8,808 nt of DNA from Desulfurococcales archaeon ex4484_204. GTDB taxonomy: Archaea > Thermoproteota > Thermoprotei_A > Sulfolobales > NBVN01. The translations under genes and the position numbers were made by a program. Every line of letters begins with the position of its first letter. The first letter of the stretch is position 1. Below, one piece after another: positions 5,219 through 8,808 of this stretch. The DNA lies in NCBI GenBank assembly GCA_002255065.1, contig NJEF01000031.1, positions 1-8,808 on the forward strand. Direction: 5' to 3'. The notes under the pieces are model-generated. The model ran no database searches and was not told the DNA's origin. It saw only the letters and a program-made list of their open reading frames with translations.

Positions 5219-6194
5219 CCCTGGCTAACCTCCTCCTGAAGTACTTTAAGAAGCCTGCGAAGCCCTCCGGCTTAAGAACCCCTACAACTATTAGTAGGAG
5301 GCCGTAGATGAGTAGGTGGATCCCCGGTATCGTCGCTCCGAACATGCTCCTCAAGTACTCCTCCAGGGTCCTCAGAATGACGGCCGCCATAAAGACCCCA
5401 GCAATGGAGCCTAGGCCTCCTATAATGCCCATGACGGCGACCACTATGCCTAGCCATGGGTCGAACATCCTGAACGACACTATGCTCGTTAGGTTCACGT
5501 AGATACCTCCTACGAACCCCAGGATCGATGCGTAGATGAGTAAGGCGTACAGCTTATACCTCCTCGTATCGATGCCTAGGGCTTCGGCAGCTAGCTCATC
5601 CTCCCCTATAGCTGTTAGGTAGTACCCCAGCTTCGAGTTCTTTATACGTATGTTCAGCCAGAGCGTTACGAGCAATATAACTACTAGCATGTAGTAGAGG
5701 GGTTCGTACCTGCTAAACCTTAGGTGGTACCACGACCACCTATGAATGGGCATGTAGATCTCCGTCGACCCGTATATGAGCCAGAACACCCTCTGAAGGA
5801 TAACTACTAGGGCGGCCGTTGATAGGGCGTACCACACCTCCTTAACCCCGAACCTAAAGGTTGGGTACCCCATCAGGAAGGCTAGCCCGGCAGCTGTGAG
5901 GGCACCTAAAGGCATACCCAGCCAGGGCGTTACGTTGTAGAACGCTAGGAGGAGGCCCGATACAGCCCCTCCTAAGGCCATATAGCCTGAGGAAGCTAGG
6001 TCGAGCTGCCCTGCGTACCCACCTATGATGTTCCACGCAAGCACCATGATAGTTACTAGGACGACCTGGGCCGCTAGGTAGACATAGTACATGTTGTATC
6101 CAAGTACCAGCGGTATTAGAGCGAGCGCTATAGCTATAGCGATTATCGAGTACAGCGCCGACTTACCACCTAGTAGAGCTACGGGCTTAACCAA
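5202..6194 (-). CDS. livM: HAAT-family importer permease LivM
   Basis: A 330-residue polytopic inner-membrane permease (BPD_transp_2 family) that forms the channel together with LivH. I count about nine hydrophobic spans, starting at residues 14-33 and 36-57 and ending at ~293-307. Family marks are WNIIGGYAGQLDLASSGYMALGG (55-77, in two pieces), the cytoplasmic ATPase-contact loop AIGEDELAAEALGIDTRRYK (195-214) and GGLGSIAGVFMAAVILRTLEE (259-279). The usual SLGHAAF stretch after GQ is replaced by DLASSGY. The start is TTG at 6192-6194. An in-frame TGA lies two codons upstream and no other ATG, GTG or TTG occurs before the first membrane span, so TTG is well supported. GGTGGTGAG just before it can serve as the ribosome site. 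It sits 10 bases after livH and overlaps livG at its 3' end. Length and layout are normal for LivM. Confidence 0.92.
   Translation of the reverse strand: MVKPVALLGGKSALYSIIAIAIALALIPLVLGYNMYYVYLAAQVVLVTIMVLAWNIIGGYAGQLDLASSGYMALGGAVSGLLLAFYNVTPWLGMPLGALTAAGLAFLMGYPTFRFGVKEVWYALSTAALVVILQRVFWLIYGSTEIYMPIHRWSWYHLRFSRYEPLYYMLVVILLVTLWLNIRIKNSKLGYYLTAIGEDELAAEALGIDTRRYKLYALLIYASILGFVGGIYVNLTSIVSFRMFDPWLGIVVAVMGIIGGLGSIAGVFMAAVILRTLEEYLRSMFGATIPGIHLLIYGLLLIVVGVLKPEGFAGFLKYFRRRLARGGSGG
5207..5235 (-). promoter_or_regulatory. Two alternative ribosome sites at the livG start
   Basis: On the minus strand GAGGAGGT (5228-5235) precedes GTG 5216-5218 by nine bases. GGGTGG (5215-5220) precedes GTG 5207-5209 by five bases, in a string nearly identical to the livF start region. 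The protein would have 246 or 243 residues. The conserved ATPase core begins after both, so homology cannot decide between them. Confidence 0.4.
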
Positions 6195-6204
6195 CCCTCA
6201 CCAC

Positions 6205-7074
6205 CTACCTCCTACCGAAGAGCCCTCTAGGCCTCACCCATAGAACTACAAGAAACGTTACGTAGAGGAACAGCTCCCTAGCGCCAGCGCTTATTAGCGA
6301 CATGCCGAAGGACTCTATGATCCCTAGTATGAGGCCTGATGCGAGGACCCCTACAACTCCGCCTAGCCCCCCCATAGCCACTATTACCCACGAGAGGAGG
6401 CCGTAGAGGAGGCCTAGGTAGGGATCCGCCCTGCTGAAGGTCATTATGAGGGCTGCAGCTAGGGCTGTAAGCGCTGTCCCCAGCCCGAAGGTCGTGTAGT
6501 ACACCCTCTCAACGTTGATCCCCATTAGGGCTGCTGCCTCCCTATCGTCTGCTGTAGCCCTCACAGCGATGCCCCACCTAGTTCTTGTTAGGAGTAGGTG
6601 TACTATGTAGAGCACGGCTAGGCTTACAGCTCCGGCTGCGGCCCTGGAGAGCGGTATTGTTATGGGCCCTATCGTTATAGGGGTGCTGAAGACGGTGTAC
6701 GGAACCCCCCTAGGCTCTGCGTGGAATATTGCTAGGGCCAGGTTCCTTAAGAACATTAGGAGGCCCACGGTAACGGCTATCTGTATTAGCGGTTCAGCGC
6801 CGAGAACAGGCTTAATGATCGCTTTATACACAGCTATCCCGAGCAGGAAGAAGAGGGGGACTGTTAGGGCTATCGTCACTGTCGGGTCTATGAGGAAGTA
6901 GGTAGCTATTAGAAACGTGAGGTAAGCGCCGAGCATTACGAAGTCCCCGTGAGCGAAGTTTATGATGTCCATGACGCCGAATATCAGGGCTAGCCCTAGG
7001 GCTACTAAGGAGTAGAGGAGGCCCATGAGAACGCCGTTGATCAGTATCTGGGTGACGTATGCAGGGTCGATCAT
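6205..7074 (-). CDS. livH: HAAT-family importer permease LivH
   Basis: A 289-residue inner-membrane permease (BPD_transp_2), the partner of LivM. The N-terminal span (residues ~8-32) is followed by the LivH hallmark MDIINFAHGDFVMLGAY (35-51). The ATPase-contact loop RATADDREAAALMGINVERVY lies at 172-192 (in two pieces RATADDREAAALMGI and NVERVY), and GGLGGVVGVLASGLILGIIES lies near 235-255. About eight hydrophobic spans are visible and the protein ends in WVRPRGLFGRR, a typical LivH tail. The ATG start has GGGAGGT about eight bases upstream, the clearest ribosome site in the operon. It is the first gene of the tight H-M-G-F cluster. The receptor gene livJ lies 103 bases upstream across a gap with a T-tract and a TATA-like box. 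Confidence 0.94.
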   Translation of the reverse strand: MIDPAYVTQILINGVLMGLLYSLVALGLALIFGVMDIINFAHGDFVMLGAYLTFLIATYFLIDPTVTIALTVPLFFLLGIAVYKAIIKPVLGAEPLIQIAVTVGLLMFLRNLALAIFHAEPRGVPYTVFSTPITIGPITIPLSRAAAGAVSLAVLYIVHLLLTRTRWGIAVRATADDREAAALMGINVERVYYTTFGLGTALTALAAALIMTFSRADPYLGLLYGLLSWVIVAMGGLGGVVGVLASGLILGIIESFGMSLISAGARELFLYVTFLVVLWVRPRGLFGRR

Positions 7075-7127
7075 ACCCCAATACCTCCCTAGTATAACTA
7101 GGTTAGATAAATAAGAATTCCGGGCTA

Positions 7128-7135
7128 CTTAAAAG
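7128..7135 (-). promoter_or_regulatory. Candidate internal promoter for livHMGF
   Basis: The minus strand reads CTTTTAAG, a common crenarchaeal TATA form. A start ~26 bases downstream (near 7105) gives a ~30-base leader that includes the GGGAGGT site of livH. A second A/T block, CTTATTTATC (7106-7115), is less likely because its start would fall on the ribosome site. It suggests livHMGF can be transcribed apart from livJ. Confidence 0.4.
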
Positions 7136-7149
7136 CGTTATGAAGTAAG

Positions 7150-7177
7150 GGAAAAAGTAGGCGTTATTTTGTTATAG
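7150..7177 (-). terminator. Probable T-tract terminator after livJ
   Basis: Right after the livJ TAG the minus strand reads a pyrimidine-rich run, CTACTTTTTCCCTTACTT, with five T at 7152-7156 (the 3' part of the run extends left of this interval). Archaeal RNA polymerase stops at such T-tracts without needing a hairpin. Together with the internal TATA-like box downstream, it would give partial termination and a higher level of the receptor transcript. Confidence 0.4.
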
Positions 7178-8581
7178 CTACTTACCTGGCCAGTCAGGCC
7201 TCGGGAAGATGGGCTCAAGCCCTGGCTCTGCATCGGGCCAGACGACCCTGGGCTCCCCCTTAATCACCTGGAGCACTGCCGTGCCAGCGTATACGTTATC
7301 GCCGTTCGGCGCGAACTTTATCCTCCCGGTTGGGTATAGCTGGGCAGCTATGCTATTCTTATCGTTCAGGTCTAGGGCTAGGAAGGCCTCCCTTAGGTGG
7401 TCAGGGTTTAAGGGGTCGTCGGGGAACATCTCTCCAGCCTTCTCTAAGGCCTCCTTAACAACCATCATTGAGTAGAATATTATGCCGCCTGCCTCAGTAG
7501 GTAGCTTACCGTACCTCTCCTTAAACATGCTCACAACCTTCTTATTCCACTCCGTCGGGCGCGCTGGGTTGTAGCTGTACGTGTTAGTATACCACTCAAC
7601 AGCCTTACCAGCAGCCTTTATCGAGTCGGGGTCTGTGTAACCGCACGCGCCTGCACCAGCTATAAACATGGGCTTAAAGCCCATCTGGGCAACGGTCTTA
7701 GCTATTAACACACCATCGTGGAAGTAGGGAACCGATATCACTATGTCCGGGTTAAGCTCCTTAACCTTGCTAACAAGGGGTGTTGCATCCGATATGTCGT
7801 ATGGGTACTCAAGGTGGTCCAGTATCTTGATCCCCGCCTTCTTAAGCTCTATTACGGCTCCATTAGCTACGTAGCGCCCGAAGATTGAGTCCTCATTCAT
7901 GACTACCGCTGACTCCACCTTTACCCCCTTCTTCTTAGCCATGTCGATCACGAAGTCTGCTGCCGACTTACCGTGAGCGCTCGCCTTAGGTGCTACCCTG
8001 AACACGTACTTCCACCCCTTCTCAGTTAGCTCATCTACTAGGGCGTCCATTACTAGGATGACCTTCTCCCTCTCAGTAACCTCTGCAACACCTGCAGTAA
8101 TCCTGCTTATGTACGCGCCGACCATTATCGGTGGGTGGTACTGGGAGACGAGCTTCTCAGCAGCTAGCTTACCAGTCTCGGGGCTCTCACCGCAATCCTC
8201 AACAACTAGCTTTAGCTTAGCCCCGCCCAACGACTTTATCCCGCCTAGCTCCTTGTTGATTATATCAACCATTAGCTCGGCAGCCATCTTAGCCTCCTGC
8301 CCGAAGACCGCGTGAGCCCCTGTCAAGGGCTCTACCAAGCCTATTAAGACCTCCTTAATAACGGGCTTAGGCTTCGTCGGCGTGGTAGTCGGTGAGGGTG
8401 ATGGTGAGGCTGTAACCGTCTTAGTAACCGTCTGGGTAACTGTTACAGTCTTAGTTACGGGCGTCGGTGCGGGGGCTGTTACTAGGGCGGCGTAATATGC
8501 TATACCGCCGACCACTGCTGCCGTAATGATTACGGCGATTATAACTGCTACAGCAGTGGATATTGCCCGCCTAACCTTCAT
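7178..8581 (-). CDS. livJ: HAAT-family substrate-binding protein (LivJ-like), membrane-anchored
   Basis: A 467-residue extracellular receptor of the HAAT importer, with a type I periplasmic-binding fold (Peripla_BP_6). The N-terminus is MKVRRA followed by an uncharged hydrophobic span (residues 7-35). R5-A6-I7-S8 fits the prepilin-like class III signal pattern of archaea, so cleavage by the archaeal prepilin peptidase after A6 is possible, although a plain membrane anchor is equally consistent. Residues 36-73 are a Thr/Val/Ser/Pro stalk with repeated VTKTVT/TVTQTV units, typical of glycosylated archaeal surface linkers. The binding domain runs from IKEVLIGLVEPLTGAHAVFG (75-94) to the end, with family marks VVEDCGESPETG, AAEKLVSQ and VFRVAPKASAHG. 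Substrate identity cannot be read from the sequence. The ATG has GAGGTG six bases upstream. Length beyond the usual ~370-400 is explained by anchor and stalk. It heads the transporter locus. Confidence 0.92.
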   Translation of the reverse strand: MKVRRAISTAVAVIIAVIITAAVVGGIAYYAALVTAPAPTPVTKTVTVTQTVTKTVTASPSPSPTTTPTKPKPVIKEVLIGLVEPLTGAHAVFGQEAKMAAELMVDIINKELGGIKSLGGAKLKLVVEDCGESPETGKLAAEKLVSQYHPPIMVGAYISRITAGVAEVTEREKVILVMDALVDELTEKGWKYVFRVAPKASAHGKSAADFVIDMAKKKGVKVESAVVMNEDSIFGRYVANGAVIELKKAGIKILDHLEYPYDISDATPLVSKVKELNPDIVISVPYFHDGVLIAKTVAQMGFKPMFIAGAGACGYTDPDSIKAAGKAVEWYTNTYSYNPARPTEWNKKVVSMFKERYGKLPTEAGGIIFYSMMVVKEALEKAGEMFPDDPLNPDHLREAFLALDLNDKNSIAAQLYPTGRIKFAPNGDNVYAGTAVLQVIKGEPRVVWPDAEPGLEPIFPRPDWPGK

Positions 8582-8614
8582 AAACTACACCTCAGTAAAA
8601 TTAATGTTGGAAGC

Positions 8615-8622
8615 AAATTAAA
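8615..8622 (-). promoter_or_regulatory. Candidate promoter of livJ
   Basis: The minus strand reads TTTAATTT, centred ~37 bases before the livJ ATG. A transcript start near 8592-8595 would leave a very short leader that just includes the GAGGTG ribosome site (8588-8593). The whole 70-base gap is A/T-rich, so other positions are possible. Confidence 0.35.
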
Positions 8623-8644
8623 GTCTTCTCTACATGCCTGTAGC

Positions 8645-8651
8645 TTAAAAA
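8645..8651 (-). terminator. T-tract after the [2Fe-2S] subunit gene
   Basis: Immediately after the TAA at 8652-8654 the minus strand reads AATTTTTAAG, with five T at 8646-8650. This fits an archaeal intrinsic stop and suggests that the oxidoreductase gene and livJ are separate transcripts. The tract is short, so read-through is possible. Confidence 0.35.
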
Positions 8652-8808
8652 TTAGTTGCTTAATTGACTGGCTGCTTCAGCTACCGCGTCTATGATCTTC
8701 CTGTACCCCGTACACCTACATAGGTTGCCCTCAATAGCCTTAGCTATCTCATCCCGTGAGGGCCTAGCCCTCCTCTTCAATAAGGCGTAAGCGGTTAGCA
8801 CCAAGCCA
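8652..8808 (-). CDS. C-terminal end of a molybdenum-hydroxylase [2Fe-2S] subunit (CoxS-like, 5' end outside window)
   Basis: A 51-codon open frame enters from the right edge and ends in TAA at 8652-8654. It reads GLVLTAYALLKRRARPSRDE and continues to EGNLCRCTGYRKIIDAV. The NLCRCTGY motif holds the last two of the four cysteines (Cys30 and Cys32 of this fragment) that bind the second [2Fe-2S] cluster in the small subunit of xanthine dehydrogenase/CO dehydrogenase-type enzymes. The preceding helix (LTAYALLKR, IAKAIEGN) matches the all-helical C-terminal domain of that subunit. In this family the subunit passes electrons between the molybdenum cofactor subunit and the FAD subunit in the cytoplasm. 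The oxidised substrate (an aldehyde, purine, nicotinate-like ring or CO) cannot be told from this end. The gene lies upstream of livJ on the same strand with a 70-base gap. Confidence 0.88.
   Translation of the reverse strand, partial: GLVLTAYALLKRRARPSRDEIAKAIEGNLCRCTGYRKIIDAVAEAASQLSN

Noticed and set aside
8395..8465. Short repeated triplets resembling a small repeat array
   Set aside because: They encode the TVTKTVT-type stalk of the binding protein. The repeats are codon-level and too irregular for a CRISPR or other array.

Overview
The window looks like a piece of a thermophilic archaeal chromosome, most likely from the crenarchaeal (Thermoproteota/TACK) side. The evidence is AGG/AGA as the main arginine codons, frequent GTG and TTG starts, short purine-rich ribosome sites, A/T-rich TATA boxes about 26 bases ahead of likely transcript starts, a two-gene SufC/SufB-type iron-sulfur unit, and a binding protein with an archaeal class III-like signal. 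No species can be named from the sequence alone.

Left part (1-1557): the 3' end of a two-helix membrane protein with CorA-like layout runs off the left edge on the + strand. It overlaps tail to tail with a minus-strand FlK-type hotdog thioesterase. The thioesterase is divergent from a plus-strand Nudix hydrolase, and both may fire from one short symmetric TATA element in a 92-base gap.

Middle (1567-3470, minus): sufC and a single sufB/D-like gene form a tight operon. This is the minimal two-gene form of the SUF iron-sulfur assembly system, with a probable leaderless promoter. The 279-base gap between it and the transporter operon carries two TATA-like elements and about 200 bases of hairpin-forming sequence with no convincing gene. 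That stretch is a weak candidate for an unrecognised structured RNA.

Right part (3750-8581, all minus; transcription order livJ-livH-livM-livG-livF): a complete ABC importer of the branched-chain amino acid/amide (HAAT) type. It has a surface-anchored binding protein, two permeases and two ATPases. The binding-protein gene is separated from the rest by 103 bases holding a T-tract and a second promoter candidate, which would let the receptor be made in excess. Upstream of livJ and also on the minus strand, the last 51 codons of a [2Fe-2S] subunit of a molybdenum hydroxylase (CoxS/XdhC-like) enter from the right edge. This raises the possibility that the importer feeds a substrate of that enzyme rather than, or as well as, leucine-type amino acids.

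I found no transposon, CRISPR array, rRNA or confident tRNA. Most of the window is ordinary conserved metabolism and transport. The most unusual items are the structured intergenic stretch, the FlK-like thioesterase with its exact triad spacing, the LivG with a non-canonical ABC signature, and the possible pilin-type anchoring of the binding protein.
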